Source of the DNA: Micavibrio aeruginosavorus
GTDB lineage: Bacteria; Pseudomonadota; Alphaproteobacteria; Micavibrionales; Micavibrionaceae
Length of the DNA: 64,000 nucleotides
Assembly (NCBI GenBank): GCA_016432265.1
Contig: CP066681.1
Coordinates: forward strand, 394,342 to 458,341
Direction of reading: 5' to 3'
Shown here: one piece after another, positions 8,122 to 17,429 of the stretch
Numbering within the stretch: the stretch's first letter is position 1
How the letters are laid out: each line of letters begins with the position of its first letter
Translations under genes and position numbers: made by a program
The notes under the pieces: generated by a model
What the model saw: only the letters and a program-made list of their open reading frames with translations
Told to the model about the DNA's origin: nothing
The model's database searches: none

Positions 8122-8997
8122 ATGAACTGGGCGCTTTATGCCGTGCTCCACAGCCTATGCCGGGCGTTTTTTGTTGAAACCAACCGGGTATACAGGCTTG
8201 ACAGTTGGCACTTGACCTTTATGCAGGCTTTGTTTGGTTTTATGGTTTTAACGCCTTTCGTGCCGTTTATGCATTGGCCGATGGATGTTCGCTTCTACTT
8301 TGCGGCGGTCATTGTTTCTTTGATTACGGCGGTGGGCTATATGATCCAGCTCGGGTTGGCGGCGCAGAAAACCGGGCGCGTGACGGGCATGTATATGCCG
8401 CTTGAGGCTGTTACCGCGACGATCGTCTGGATTCTGGTCATGCCGGCAACGCTGGAGCTGCATACGAACAACCTGATTTTATCAGCGGGTGTAATAATAG
8501 CCTTCGCTATGGCCACTTGGGGCATGATCAAGATACGGCAAAGCGATGTTTCTTGGGGTACTTTCTTGATCGTTGCTCCTGTTGGAGTAACCTATGCCGT
8601 TTCCGGAATCGCTACCAAGATCGTCATGCCGGAAACCATGATCATTCCTACGGTTCTAAGTTATGTTTATGTCAGCTTTGCGGTGATGACGTTTGTTCTG
8701 GGGCTGGTTTTGCTTGCCAAGAAAAAGGCTGACAAAACCATGCTGGAGGTACGCGCCTTGCGCGGGGGGCTGCTTACAGGGGCGTTTTCTGTGGTGGGCG
8801 CCTTGAGCTTTGTTGCCAGTGTCGCTATGGCTCCCAATCCCGGCTATACCAGCATGATGGCGATGATGTTGCCTGTGTGGTTGCTGATCTTTCACAAGGC
8901 GATGCGTGTCGAAGATCGTGCCCATGTGCTATCCGCATCTATTCTAACCGCAGGTATCGTGCTTTTGATCATAGTGACGGCCATCTATTCGTCTTAG
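8122..8997 (+). CDS. DMT/EamA-like multispanning permease
   Basis: A 291-residue inner-membrane protein with about ten hydrophobic helices in two halves of five, the architecture of the drug/metabolite transporter superfamily. Start chosen at ATG 8122, eight bases after GGAAAGG; an upstream in-frame ATG at 8089 has no ribosome binding site. Motifs typical of EamA domains are weak (AVGYMIQLGLAAQKTGRVTGMYMPLEAVTATIVWIL resembles the helix 3-4 region), so substrate cannot be guessed. It lies alone between the rplA terminator and an M16 protease gene 63 bp downstream. Confidence 0.75.
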   Translation: MNWALYAVLHSLCRAFFVETNRVYRLDSWHLTFMQALFGFMVLTPFVPFMHWPMDVRFYFAAVIVSLITAVGYMIQLGLAAQKTGRVTGMYMPLEAVTATIVWILVMPATLELHTNNLILSAGVIIAFAMATWGMIKIRQSDVSWGTFLIVAPVGVTYAVSGIATKIVMPETMIIPTVLSYVYVSFAVMTFVLGLVLLAKKKADKTMLEVRALRGGLLTGAFSVVGALSFVASVAMAPNPGYTSMMAMMLPVWLLIFHKAMRVEDRAHVLSASILTAGIVLLIIVTAIYSS

Positions 8998-9060
8998 GCA
9001 GGAGAGAAGACCGGAATAGTCTACAGGGCACCCTATTTTCCATGCAGGAGTATTTGACAT

Positions 9061-10320
9061 ATGACTATTGAGATGACCGCTTTGCCAAGTGGCCTGCGGG
9101 TAATTACCGACACTGTTAAAGAAGTCGATAGCGTTGCGTTGGGTGTCTGGGTTGATGTCGGCACCCGTCACGAGGATATCAAAGATAATGGTGTTGCCCA
9201 TATGGTCGAACATATGATGTTCAAGGGTACGCCAACGCGCACGACTACGGAGATTGTTGAACAACTGGAGGAGGTTGGCGGTAATGTGAACGCATACACT
9301 GGCCGCGAAGTTACAGCTTATCACGTTCACCTGCTGAAGGAGGATATGCCGCTTGCGATTGATATTATGGCGGACATTATCCAGCACAGCCACATGCCGG
9401 AAGAGGAAATCGAGCGCGAACGCGGTGTTATTATTCAGGAAATTGGCATGAATAACGATGCGCCGGACGAACTTGTGTTTGATTACTATCAGGAAATCGC
9501 TTACCCGGGCCAGACGTTGGGTGCTCCCATTCTGGGCAACCCTGATATCATTTCAGCCATGAAGCGCGATGTCATGATGGATTATGTTCACCGCTTTTAC
9601 TCGCCGCGTCGTTTAGTGGTGTCGGCTGCCGGTCATGTCGATCACGAGAGTTTTGCCAATCAGGTTTCCGCTCTCTTCACTGACTTGCCGCCTGACATTT
9701 CTTTTGAACCCAAGGGTGCTGATTACCAAGGGGGCGAGCGGCGCGAAGAAAAAGATTTGGAGCAGAGTCATTTACTGATCGGGTTCCAGGGGATCAGCCG
9801 TGGTGACCCCGACATTTTTGCCGCCGTCGCGCTGGCAACCATTTTAGGCGGCGGCATGTCATCGCGCCTGTTTCAGGAAATTCGCGAGAAGCGGGGTCTT
9901 GTTTATTCGATCTTTACGTTCCACACCTCCTATCAGGATGATGGTCAGTTTGCAGTTTATGCTGGAACCAGTCCCGAACATTTGCCCGAGCTGGTTCCGG
10001 TGACATGTGATGAAATACTGAAGTTCGCTGGTACGGTTACGGAGAAAGAATTATCCCGAGCCAAAGCGCAGATGAAGGCTAATTTGCTGATGGGACGGGA
10101 ATCGATGATGGGGCGCGCCAATCAGCAAGCCAAGCATTTGATTCACTTTGGCGATGTGCTTGATATACAGGAGAAAATTGGAAAAATCGATGCTCTGACC
10201 ACAGCGGATGTATCACGAATGGCGCATAAAATTTTTGCAGGCACTCCGACAGTAGCGGCCTTGGGGCCTTTATCGTTGCTTGAATCATATGATGAAATTC
10301 GGCGTAGATTGCGTAATTGA
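9061..10320 (+). CDS. M16 family zinc metallopeptidase (processing-peptidase type)
   Basis: A 419-residue member of the pitrilysin family related to mitochondrial processing peptidase beta. The inverted zinc motif HxxEH is present as His47-Met-Val-Glu50-His51, and the third ligand is Glu127 in ERERGVIIQEI. The glycine-rich loop near the C-terminal half is GGGMSSRLFQEIREKRGLVYS. All catalytic residues are present, so it should be active. There is no signal peptide. The ATG has the last base of a stop-start overlap with the following GNAT gene, suggesting one transcript. Confidence 0.95.
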   Translation: MTIEMTALPSGLRVITDTVKEVDSVALGVWVDVGTRHEDIKDNGVAHMVEHMMFKGTPTRTTTEIVEQLEEVGGNVNAYTGREVTAYHVHLLKEDMPLAIDIMADIIQHSHMPEEEIERERGVIIQEIGMNNDAPDELVFDYYQEIAYPGQTLGAPILGNPDIISAMKRDVMMDYVHRFYSPRRLVVSAAGHVDHESFANQVSALFTDLPPDISFEPKGADYQGGERREEKDLEQSHLLIGFQGISRGDPDIFAAVALATILGGGMSSRLFQEIREKRGLVYSIFTFHTSYQDDGQFAVYAGTSPEHLPELVPVTCDEILKFAGTVTEKELSRAKAQMKANLLMGRESMMGRANQQAKHLIHFGDVLDIQEKIGKIDALTTADVSRMAHKIFAGTPTVAALGPLSLLESYDEIRRRLRN

Positions 10321-10931
10321 TGCTTTCACGAGACTCGTCCACAGCTTCAACTCCTGAAATGCCCATGATCCGGCTTAAAGGAACGCGAGTGCATTTGCGC
10401 CCGCCGCAACTCTCGGACTGGCACGAATGGGCTATGCTCCGCAGCCAAAACCGTGCTTTTTTGCAACCGTGGGAGCCGACATGGGACGATGATTGTTTAA
10501 CCGAAGAATATTTCCAAAGACGCACCAGACGTCAGGCTTGTGAGTGGAAGGATGACCGGGCCTACGCGTTTCTTATTATTCGCAACGAACCCGAGAAAAT
10601 TATCGGCGGTTTCAATATCAACAATGTTTGCCGCGGTGCCGCGCAATATGCGTCTTTGGGTTACTGGTTAGCTGAATCCGAGCAGGGTCATGGTTACATG
10701 ACAGAGTCTGGTCGCCTTATTCTTTCTCATGCGTTCTGGTTCTTGAAGTTGCATCGCCTGAACGCCGGATGTTTGCCGGAGAATGTGCGTAGCCGCGCAC
10801 TTCTCACGCGCCTTGGATTCAAAGAAGAAGGCTTTGCCGCCCGCTACATCGCCATCGACGGGCTTTGGCGGGATCACGTCCTTTATGGATTGCCATATGA
10901 GGATTGGGAGAGACGGGATGTTGTGGCCTGA
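10320..10931 (+). CDS. GNAT acetyltransferase, RimJ/RimL type
   Basis: A 203-residue N-acetyltransferase with the RimJ/RimL layout: N-terminal TRVHLRPPQLSDWHEWAMLRSQNRAFLQPWEP, core YASLGYWLAESEQGHGYMTESGRLIL (the acetyl-CoA loop is E-QGHGYM), and the C-terminal LHRLNAGCLPENVRSRALLTRLGFKEEG. The family acetylates ribosomal protein N-termini or small amines; the substrate here is not decidable. Its ATG overlaps the M16 protease stop by one base, so it is the second gene of that operon. Confidence 0.93.
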   Translation: MLSRDSSTASTPEMPMIRLKGTRVHLRPPQLSDWHEWAMLRSQNRAFLQPWEPTWDDDCLTEEYFQRRTRRQACEWKDDRAYAFLIIRNEPEKIIGGFNINNVCRGAAQYASLGYWLAESEQGHGYMTESGRLILSHAFWFLKLHRLNAGCLPENVRSRALLTRLGFKEEGFAARYIAIDGLWRDHVLYGLPYEDWERRDVVA

Positions 10932-10937
10932 AAAATT

Positions 10938-11522
10938 TCAGGCGCGGCCCGCGGTGCCTGATAGCATCAATGGGTCTATCCCGATTTTTCTAATGGCCCG
11001 ATCCCAGCGCTCTTCGGGATCGCCCTCAAAAATGACAGAGGGGTCGGCGTCTGTGACCAGCCAGGCATTATCTTGCAATTCGTGGTCGAGCTGCCCTGCT
11101 GTCCACCCCGCGTAACCCAGAATGAATAACATCCTTTCAGGGCCGTCGCCGCGGGCGATGGCTTTGAGGGCGTCAATCGTCCCGGTCACATAGATGTTGC
11201 TTTCGATCTCAAGGCTTTCGATTTGCCTGAAACCGCCTTGGTGAAGAATAAACCCCCGCGCTGTTTCAACCGGGCCGCCGCTCATGACGGGCATATCGGC
11301 GTTTTTTATGCTGCCTTCGATCGAGAGCTGGTCGAGAAGAGAGTGTAATTCAAGTCCGGGCAGGATATGGTTGACCACCAGCCCCATTGCCCCGTTTTCA
11401 TCATGGGCGCAAATGAAAATGACCGCTTTATGAAAGCGCGAGTCGCCTAACTGTGGCATTGCCACCAGTAATTTGCCGGTCAGATAACCATCTTTTGGGG
11501 ATTCGCGTCGTGCCATATCCAT
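10938..11522 (-). CDS. YqgE/AlgH family protein (UPF0301)
   Basis: A 194-residue protein of the widespread YqgE/AlgH family, whose biochemical role is not settled. Family hallmarks seen are LTGKLLVAMPQLGDSRFHKAVIFICAHDENGAMGLVVN near the N-terminus, SGGPVETARGFILH in the middle and GYAGWTAGQLDHELQDNAWLV toward the end. Length and motif order are normal. It is convergent with the GNAT gene and divergent from the DsbD-like gene, with only 78 bp to the latter's start. Confidence 0.96.
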   Translation of the reverse strand: MDMARRESPKDGYLTGKLLVAMPQLGDSRFHKAVIFICAHDENGAMGLVVNHILPGLELHSLLDQLSIEGSIKNADMPVMSGGPVETARGFILHQGGFRQIESLEIESNIYVTGTIDALKAIARGDGPERMLFILGYAGWTAGQLDHELQDNAWLVTDADPSVIFEGDPEERWDRAIRKIGIDPLMLSGTAGRA

Positions 11523-11600
11523 TCATCCGTGTCATTTGTGACTTGCCGTTTTATCATTTTAGCATATCCTCAATTCAGGATACAGATGATCGGAGATATC

Positions 11601-12443
11601 ATGGCTACTAAGACAGAGAAGTTCCTGAATTATATCCATTTTATGTCCTTTTTGTTGATGCCGTGCGTGGCGCAGGCGGCCGAAAGCTCTTGGGCCAAGG
11701 CTGACTTCGTAAAGGCGCGTCTTATAACAGCGCAATCAAGTGTCGGGTCGCAGGCGAGCATCCGGGCGGTGCTGGATCTTGAAATGGAACCTGAGTGGCA
11801 TATTTACTGGCGCATGCCGGGGGATGGTGGTTTACCGCCCGACCTTGACTGGACGGCATCACAGAACCTGAAAGAAGCCGTTATGGGTTGGCCTGCGCCA
11901 CGTCGCTTCGAATATGAGGGGCTTTATGGCTTTGGTTACAAGGACGCGGCCCGTCTGCCCATTACCTTGACCCCTGAAAAATCAGGCGAACCAGTCGCTT
12001 TATCTGTGCAGGCTGACATCATGGTTTGCAAGGATCTTTGTGTGCCGCAAGCTCTGACGCTTTCTCTGACATTGCCGGTTGGCACAGGAGAGGAAGATGC
12101 GCAGGCCTCTCTTGTCGAACAAGAGTTTGCCTCGTTGCCGCCGCGGGAAAATCAACCTGATATCCGAATTGACAACGTTGTGCTGGGGCCGAAGGCGATC
12201 GTCGTGCAGGCTTATCTGGCACAGGGATTCGAGGGGGCAGACCTTTTTGCGGAGGCCGGTACAGGTGTCTATATGTTGGCGCCGCCCGTTATCACGCCGG
12301 ATGATAAAGATCCGCGTCAAGCATCGTTGCTGATCGCAGCCCCTGAAGGCGTTGACAATCTGGCGCAGGCCATCATGGGCAAGAGTCTGACGCTTACGCT
12401 CGTTAAGGATGATCGCGCTATTGAACGCACATTCGATTTCTGA
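11601..12443 (+). CDS. Secreted DsbD N-terminal-like (DsbC/D) domain protein
   Basis: A 280-residue exported protein. The start is ATG 11601, five bases after GGAGA; residues about 8-25 (FLNYIHFMSFLLMPCVAQA) form a signal peptide with cleavage likely after AQA. The mature part matches the DsbD alpha-domain type found in alphaproteobacteria: EPEWHIYWRMPGDGGLPPDLDW, GLYGFGYKDAARLPI and the redox pair in MVCKDLCVPQ. No membrane electron-transfer domain (DsbD beta) follows, so it is a stand-alone periplasmic domain probably involved in thiol redox or cytochrome maturation. Confidence 0.85.
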   Translation: MATKTEKFLNYIHFMSFLLMPCVAQAAESSWAKADFVKARLITAQSSVGSQASIRAVLDLEMEPEWHIYWRMPGDGGLPPDLDWTASQNLKEAVMGWPAPRRFEYEGLYGFGYKDAARLPITLTPEKSGEPVALSVQADIMVCKDLCVPQALTLSLTLPVGTGEEDAQASLVEQEFASLPPRENQPDIRIDNVVLGPKAIVVQAYLAQGFEGADLFAEAGTGVYMLAPPVITPDDKDPRQASLLIAAPEGVDNLAQAIMGKSLTLTLVKDDRAIERTFDF

Positions 12444-14876
12444 TTAGTAGATTCCACCGGTTCCCAGCGTTGCGGCGCTATCGGTGATATCGCTGCTGAG
12501 TGATGGCAAGTTGCTGATGCCATTCGCATCGAGGATAAACATCTGGTTGGAAGGTTCGTTACCCGCCAGGAACGCCTCCCAGATTAACTTGCTGTCGCCC
12601 GGTTGTGCCAGCGCGCCGGTAGCGGCATTGATTTGCACCTGTTTGATTCCAGGCGGAACGCGGAAAGGTGTGGGGGGCACGTCTTTCAGGGCGGTTTCCA
12701 TGAATTCCCGGAAGATAGGCACCGAGAGGGATGAGCCGGTTTCACGTTTGCCCAGCGATTCCGGGCTGTCGAAGCCGACATATACACCCACGGCCAGATC
12801 CGGGGTGAAGCCAACGAACCAGGCGTCGCGCGATTCGTTGGTCGTGCCTGTTTTTCCTGCCAGCGGATACCCCAGTTCCTTTAACTTGACGGCCGTTCCG
12901 CGTTCGACAACCCCTTCGAGTATTGAAACCATCTGGTAGGCATAACGCGGGTCGGTAAGTTGTTCCCGGTTATCGGGAATAACGGGTGTGTACTGGTTGT
13001 TCCATTCCAGTAAGGGCCCGCAATTCTCACAAGGGCGCTGATCGTGGCGGTAAATGGTGGCGCCACGGCGATCTTGAATCCGGTCGATCAATGTAGGGGT
13101 GATTTTCTTTCCACCGTTGACCAATTGGGCGTAGGCTGTTGTCATGCGTAAAACGGTGGTTTCGCCCGCGCCTAGGGAATAGGCTAGATGCGGCTCCATT
13201 TTCTCGACGACGCCGAATTTCTGCACTGTCTCGATGATTGATTCCATGCCAAGGAAATGCGCAAGCCTGACCGTCATCAGGTTGCGCGATTTTTCAACCC
13301 CGACCCGCAATGGCGTGGGGCCAAAATATTCGCCCTTGTAATTCGAAGGGCGCCACTTCGGCATTCCGGGGCCCTGATCGATCACAATGGGGGCATCCAG
13401 AATCAGTGTTGCGGGGGTAAACCCTTTTTCCAGGGCGGTCAGGTAAACAAACGGCTTGAAAGCCGATCCCGGCTGGCGCTTGGCTTGTGTGGCCCGGTTG
13501 AAGACGCTTTGTTTGTGGCTCCACCCGCCCTGAATGGCCAGAACCCGCCCGGTGTGAGGGTCAAGAGCGACCAAGGCGCCGTTGACACGGGGTATTTGTC
13601 GCAGCGCGTAAGTGGTCTTGAGTCCGTCCTCGGGGGCGGCCTCCACCATGATGATATCGCCCGTATTGACGACCTGACGCATGGCCGCGGGTTCTGCGCT
13701 GAACCCTCCTTGCTCAAGGCGCTTCTTGGCCCACGACACATTTTTCAACGGCAGGATTCCCCGGCCATTATCGGCAAATCCCAATGTGGCGTTATCGACA
13801 CTGACATCCAGAACGGTGGCTAGTTGCCAGTTTGTCAGCATGGCGTCGGGTCTTTTGGTGGTGGCAAGAACGTCTCGCCAATTCTCAAGTGATGGTAATG
13901 TGCTTACCGGGCCGCGCCACCCCCAGCGCCGATCGTAGGCCATCAGCCCGTTTTGCAATGCGCGCTCTGCGGTTTCCTGCAAACGGGGGTCAACGGTTGT
14001 ACGTACGGCAAGACCGCCGCCGTACAGGCTTGACTCCCCATATTTTTCTGCCAATTCACGGCGTACTTCTTCGGCGAAGTAAGGGGCATCGACCGGCCTG
14101 TTTTCGGCGCGTGTGACAATCAATGGTTTGGCTTTGGTGGTCTCGGCTTGTTCGGCGGTGATATAGCCGTCTTTTTGCATGCGGCCAATAACCCAGTTTC
14201 GCCTTTCCGTCGCGCGTTCAGCGTGGCGTTCAGGATTGTAATTATTCGGGGCCTTGGGGAGGGCCGCCAGATAAGCCATCTCCTCTATCGTCAGGTCTTC
14301 GAGCGGCTTGTTGAAGTAGTTAAGGGCGGCGGCGGCCACACCGTAAGAGCCCTCCCCCAGGTAAATTTCGTTCAAGTACAATTCAAGCAGGCGGTCTTTG
14401 CTCAGTGCCTTTTCCATGCGGAATGCCAGCAGAGCCTCTCGGATCTTGCGCTTATAAGTGGCTTCCGGCGAGAGCAGAAAATTCTTGGCGACTTGCTGGG
14501 TGATGGTGGAGGCCCCTCTGGGGCGACCGCCATGAGCGAGGTTGCCCACAGCAGCATTCGCAATCGCAAAGAAGTCTACGCCTTCGTGAACGTAAAAATT
14601 CTGGTCTTCGGCGGCAATGAAAGCGTTCTTGAGCAGATCCGGAATCGCGTCGATGGGTATGAAAACGCGTTTCTCCTTGGCGTATTCGGCCATCAGGCGC
14701 CCATCTCCAGCATAAAGCCGTGTCAGTACAGGAGGCTGGTACTCTTTCAACTGGGAATAATCCGGCAGATCCTGTCCATAATAGGAGATGGCGTAAATGA
14801 TAGTGCCGACCCCGGCCAAGACGCCCAGCATGCCGATAGAAAAAACCGCTAAAAATAGATAAGTCAGGAAACGCAT
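12444..14876 (-). CDS. mrcA: Penicillin-binding protein 1A (bifunctional class A PBP)
   Basis: An 810-residue murein synthase anchored by an N-terminal transmembrane helix (about residues 5-29). The GT51 glycosyltransferase domain follows with catalytic Glu90 in FIAAEDQNFYVHEGVDF and the RGASTITQQVAKN block. The transpeptidase domain has the active serine Ser471 in GSAFKPF (SxxK), an SRN triad in VGVEKSRNLM, and Lys675 in GKTGTT. All active-site motifs are intact. It lies at the end of a minus-strand run, 53 bp after mlaF, and shares only its last base boundary with the DsbD-like gene coming from the other strand. Confidence 0.98.
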   Translation of the reverse strand: MRFLTYLFLAVFSIGMLGVLAGVGTIIYAISYYGQDLPDYSQLKEYQPPVLTRLYAGDGRLMAEYAKEKRVFIPIDAIPDLLKNAFIAAEDQNFYVHEGVDFFAIANAAVGNLAHGGRPRGASTITQQVAKNFLLSPEATYKRKIREALLAFRMEKALSKDRLLELYLNEIYLGEGSYGVAAAALNYFNKPLEDLTIEEMAYLAALPKAPNNYNPERHAERATERRNWVIGRMQKDGYITAEQAETTKAKPLIVTRAENRPVDAPYFAEEVRRELAEKYGESSLYGGGLAVRTTVDPRLQETAERALQNGLMAYDRRWGWRGPVSTLPSLENWRDVLATTKRPDAMLTNWQLATVLDVSVDNATLGFADNGRGILPLKNVSWAKKRLEQGGFSAEPAAMRQVVNTGDIIMVEAAPEDGLKTTYALRQIPRVNGALVALDPHTGRVLAIQGGWSHKQSVFNRATQAKRQPGSAFKPFVYLTALEKGFTPATLILDAPIVIDQGPGMPKWRPSNYKGEYFGPTPLRVGVEKSRNLMTVRLAHFLGMESIIETVQKFGVVEKMEPHLAYSLGAGETTVLRMTTAYAQLVNGGKKITPTLIDRIQDRRGATIYRHDQRPCENCGPLLEWNNQYTPVIPDNREQLTDPRYAYQMVSILEGVVERGTAVKLKELGYPLAGKTGTTNESRDAWFVGFTPDLAVGVYVGFDSPESLGKRETGSSLSVPIFREFMETALKDVPPTPFRVPPGIKQVQINAATGALAQPGDSKLIWEAFLAGNEPSNQMFILDANGISNLPSLSSDITDSAATLGTGGIY

Positions 14877-14929
14877 AACCCTATATTACATGGGATTATG
14901 GCGGGGAAAAGGCCTAAAACCCGGACTTT

Positions 14930-15712
14930 TCAGACCCGGGCTTTGATATCGTCAGTGATGGGGCCTTCAGCGCGGCCATGGATGAATTGATCGACATAAT
15001 CGTTGCCGGAACGATCCAGACTGGATACCGGCCCCTGCCAGATAATTTTGCCCTGATAGATCATGGCGACTTCATCGGCAATCTTGCGGGCGCTGGCCAG
15101 ATCATGCGTAATGGAGAGGGTGGTTGCCCCCAATTGTTTTACAGATTTCACGATCAGGTTATTGATGACGTCGGCCATGATCGGGTCGAGACCGGTAGTG
15201 GGTTCGTCAAAAAAGATAATTTCTGGGTTGGCGGCAATCGCCCGGGCCAGCCCGACCCGTTTTTGCATTCCCCCAGAAAGTTCGGCGGGGAAGAGGTAGG
15301 CTGCCGATTCATCAAGGCCTACCGAGTGCAATTTCTCAAGCGCTGTATCATAGGCGGTGCGGCGGTCGACCCCGCGCCCCTGAATCAGGCCAAACGCTAC
15401 ATTTTCCCATACACGCAACGAGTCGAACAGGGCTGCGCCTTGGAACAGCATGCCGAATTTATGCATAACTTGGTCGCGCTCCCGTGGGGGGAGTCCTACG
15501 GATTCCCTGCCGTCTATCAGGATGGAGCCCTCATCGGGATGCAGTAACCCGAGAATACATTTCAGGGCCACGGATTTTCCGGTTCCAGAGCCACCGATAA
15601 TCACCAGCGATTTTCCGGGGCTGATTTTCAGATCAACGCCTTGCAGCACTTTTTTGGGGCCAAAGGCTTTCTTGACGTTTTTAAGTTCCAGCTTGGGTGT
15701 GACGTCATTCAT
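14930..15712 (-). CDS. mlaF: ABC transporter ATPase, MlaF type
   Basis: ATP-hydrolysing subunit of the MCE/Mla system that moves phospholipids between inner and outer membranes. In 260 residues it has Walker A GGSGTGKS, Q-loop FGMLFQGAALFDSL (the FQ-AALFDS pattern is typical of MlaF), signature LSGGMQKR, Walker B IIFFDEPTTGLDPI and the H-loop histidine in ITHD. Its start overlaps the end of mlaE by four bases (ATGA). A substrate-binding MlaD gene, usually next in the operon, is absent here. Confidence 0.95.
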   Translation of the reverse strand: MNDVTPKLELKNVKKAFGPKKVLQGVDLKISPGKSLVIIGGSGTGKSVALKCILGLLHPDEGSILIDGRESVGLPPRERDQVMHKFGMLFQGAALFDSLRVWENVAFGLIQGRGVDRRTAYDTALEKLHSVGLDESAAYLFPAELSGGMQKRVGLARAIAANPEIIFFDEPTTGLDPIMADVINNLIVKSVKQLGATTLSITHDLASARKIADEVAMIYQGKIIWQGPVSSLDRSGNDYVDQFIHGRAEGPITDDIKARV

Positions 15713-16536
15713 GAAAAGAATACCTGTGTCAGGACGTAGTTGAAGATCAGGATCAGGATCGAGGACGATACTACCGCGTTTGTAGTGGCTGCCCCCACGC
15801 CTTGCGCGCCGCGCTGGGAGTTAAAGCCGTGATAGCACCCCATCAGGGAAACGATAAACCCGAAAGCGGCAGCTTTGACCAGACCGGAAATCACATCCAT
15901 ATTCTCAAGAATATCCCACGTTTGTGTCAGGTAAGAATTCGGGTTGAATCCCAGCTTGTGTATACTGACGATATAGCCGCCATAGACGCCGATAATATCG
16001 CCAATCAGCACCAGCAGGGGCAGCATCAACGTGCCGGCGATCACCCGGGGGGCGATCAGGTATTTGAACGGATTGACAGACAATGTCACCAGCGCGTCGA
16101 TTTGCTCGGTCACGCGCATCGTGCCGATCTCGGCCGCAATCGCCGCTCCTACGCGCCCAGCTACCATCAGGCCGGCCAGCACCGGGGAGAGTTCCCGTGT
16201 GACGGAGAGAACCACCACACCGGCGATTGCGGATTCGGCGTTGAAGCGAGAGAAACCCGTGTAACTTTGCAAGGCTAGAACCATCCCGGTGAACAGTGCT
16301 GTCATTCCAACCACGGGCAGGGAATAATAGCCGATATCCATGAATTGGCGGGCAACCAGTTTCGGAAAGAAGGGGGGGCGGAACACATGGCTGATCGACT
16401 CGCCTATAAACAAGCCAAGTCGGCCGGTTACCTGTAAAAACGCCATCAGGGTGCGACCGATCCGGGCGCAAAAATCCAGCAGGCCGTCGACGGGTGAGGG
16501 CTTTATCGCCTGATCCTGTTTCACATCGCTAACCAT
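15709..16536 (-). CDS. mlaE: MlaE family ABC transporter permease
   Basis: Permease of the MCE/Mla lipid transporter, 275 residues from ATG 16536. That start is chosen because AAGGAAGAG lies eight bases upstream; an upstream extension to 16632 lacks one. The family pattern is clear: FMDIGYYSLPVVGMTALFTGMVLALQSYTGF, then ELSPVLAGLMVAGRVGAAIAAEIGTMRVTEQIDAL, and LVKAAAFGFIVSLMGCYHGF. It has about five to six membrane helices. mlaF follows with a four-base overlap. Confidence 0.95.
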   Translation of the reverse strand: MVSDVKQDQAIKPSPVDGLLDFCARIGRTLMAFLQVTGRLGLFIGESISHVFRPPFFPKLVARQFMDIGYYSLPVVGMTALFTGMVLALQSYTGFSRFNAESAIAGVVVLSVTRELSPVLAGLMVAGRVGAAIAAEIGTMRVTEQIDALVTLSVNPFKYLIAPRVIAGTLMLPLLVLIGDIIGVYGGYIVSIHKLGFNPNSYLTQTWDILENMDVISGLVKAAAFGFIVSLMGCYHGFNSQRGAQGVGAATTNAVVSSSILILIFNYVLTQVFFS

Positions 16537-16652
16537 TTGGTATACTCTTCCTTGTGTTGTACGGGCACCGCCATTTTTCAGCCCCTCGACCCTAGACCAT
16601 TTTTGCATGAAAATCCACTGGTCGTTTATCAACTATCATATTGTTTATATTG

Positions 16653-17429
16653 ATGAATACGCCTGCCTTGCAGCCCATAGACCCCCATGATCTTGTTCCG
16701 ATGGATCTGTTGATTGCGGATTATCCTCTGCTGGTTGATGTCATGTATGCCGGATCGGGCAGTTTTTGCGGCCCGGTCTACCGTCCGGCGGCCCGGCTCT
16801 CGTTGCATCGACATATGGCCGAGATCGTTCTGGTCGCCGCCCGTCTGTTATTTGAGCGGACGGGGGCGCAACTCGAACTTTATGACGGCCTCCGGACGAC
16901 AACAGTCCAGCGATTGATTTGCGAAACGCCGATTGTCAGGGCGCATCCGCACTGGACAGCCGAAGGGCCGCTTCGCATGTTTGCGCCGCCGGGGAAGGGG
17001 GGGCATCCGCGCGGCATGGCGATTGATCTTTCGATTCGGGGGGCAGACGGCGCCTTGTTTGATATGGGCACAACCGTCGATGCGTTGCCGGAAGGCGGGG
17101 CTGACGCCACCCATAATCCGGCTCACCGTGAATATGCCAGGTTGGACGAAGCTATACAGCGGAACCGCGACTGCCTGACAAATTGCTTGCTGGAGGCTGC
17201 TGGCTTTCTAGGCAAGCCTTTGAAGCCTTTAATCACGGAATGGTGGGACTATCGTTTTCCCGACGAGGTGTATAATCTCTATGCGCCATTGGCTGATGAG
17301 GACGTGCCGCCAGCGTTGCGGTTGAGTAATGAGGTGCCGGAAGATCAGGGTTGCCCCGAATTCCCGGATGGGCACTACGGCGCTTTGGCGGAAATCGTAT
17401 CTCAGACGGCGTCGCGATATATCCGTTGA
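16653..17429 (+). CDS. VanX-like D-alanyl-D-alanine dipeptidase (M15D) with altered zinc motif
   Basis: A 258-residue protein of the VanX/DdpX family, zinc dipeptidases that cleave D-Ala-D-Ala. Seen motifs are YDGLRTTTVQ (VanX has DGYRP), GGHPRGMAIDLSI with zinc ligands His118 and Asp125, and EWWDY at 196-200. In VanX the last motif is EWWH, where Glu is catalytic and His the third zinc ligand; here the position is Asp199. No signal peptide is seen, so it is cytoplasmic, fitting recycling of peptidoglycan stem dipeptide. Its last 28 bp overlap the end of alr on the other strand. Activity is uncertain because of the His-to-Asp change. Confidence 0.85.
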   Translation: MNTPALQPIDPHDLVPMDLLIADYPLLVDVMYAGSGSFCGPVYRPAARLSLHRHMAEIVLVAARLLFERTGAQLELYDGLRTTTVQRLICETPIVRAHPHWTAEGPLRMFAPPGKGGHPRGMAIDLSIRGADGALFDMGTTVDALPEGGADATHNPAHREYARLDEAIQRNRDCLTNCLLEAAGFLGKPLKPLITEWWDYRFPDEVYNLYAPLADEDVPPALRLSNEVPEDQGCPEFPDGHYGALAEIVSQTASRYIR

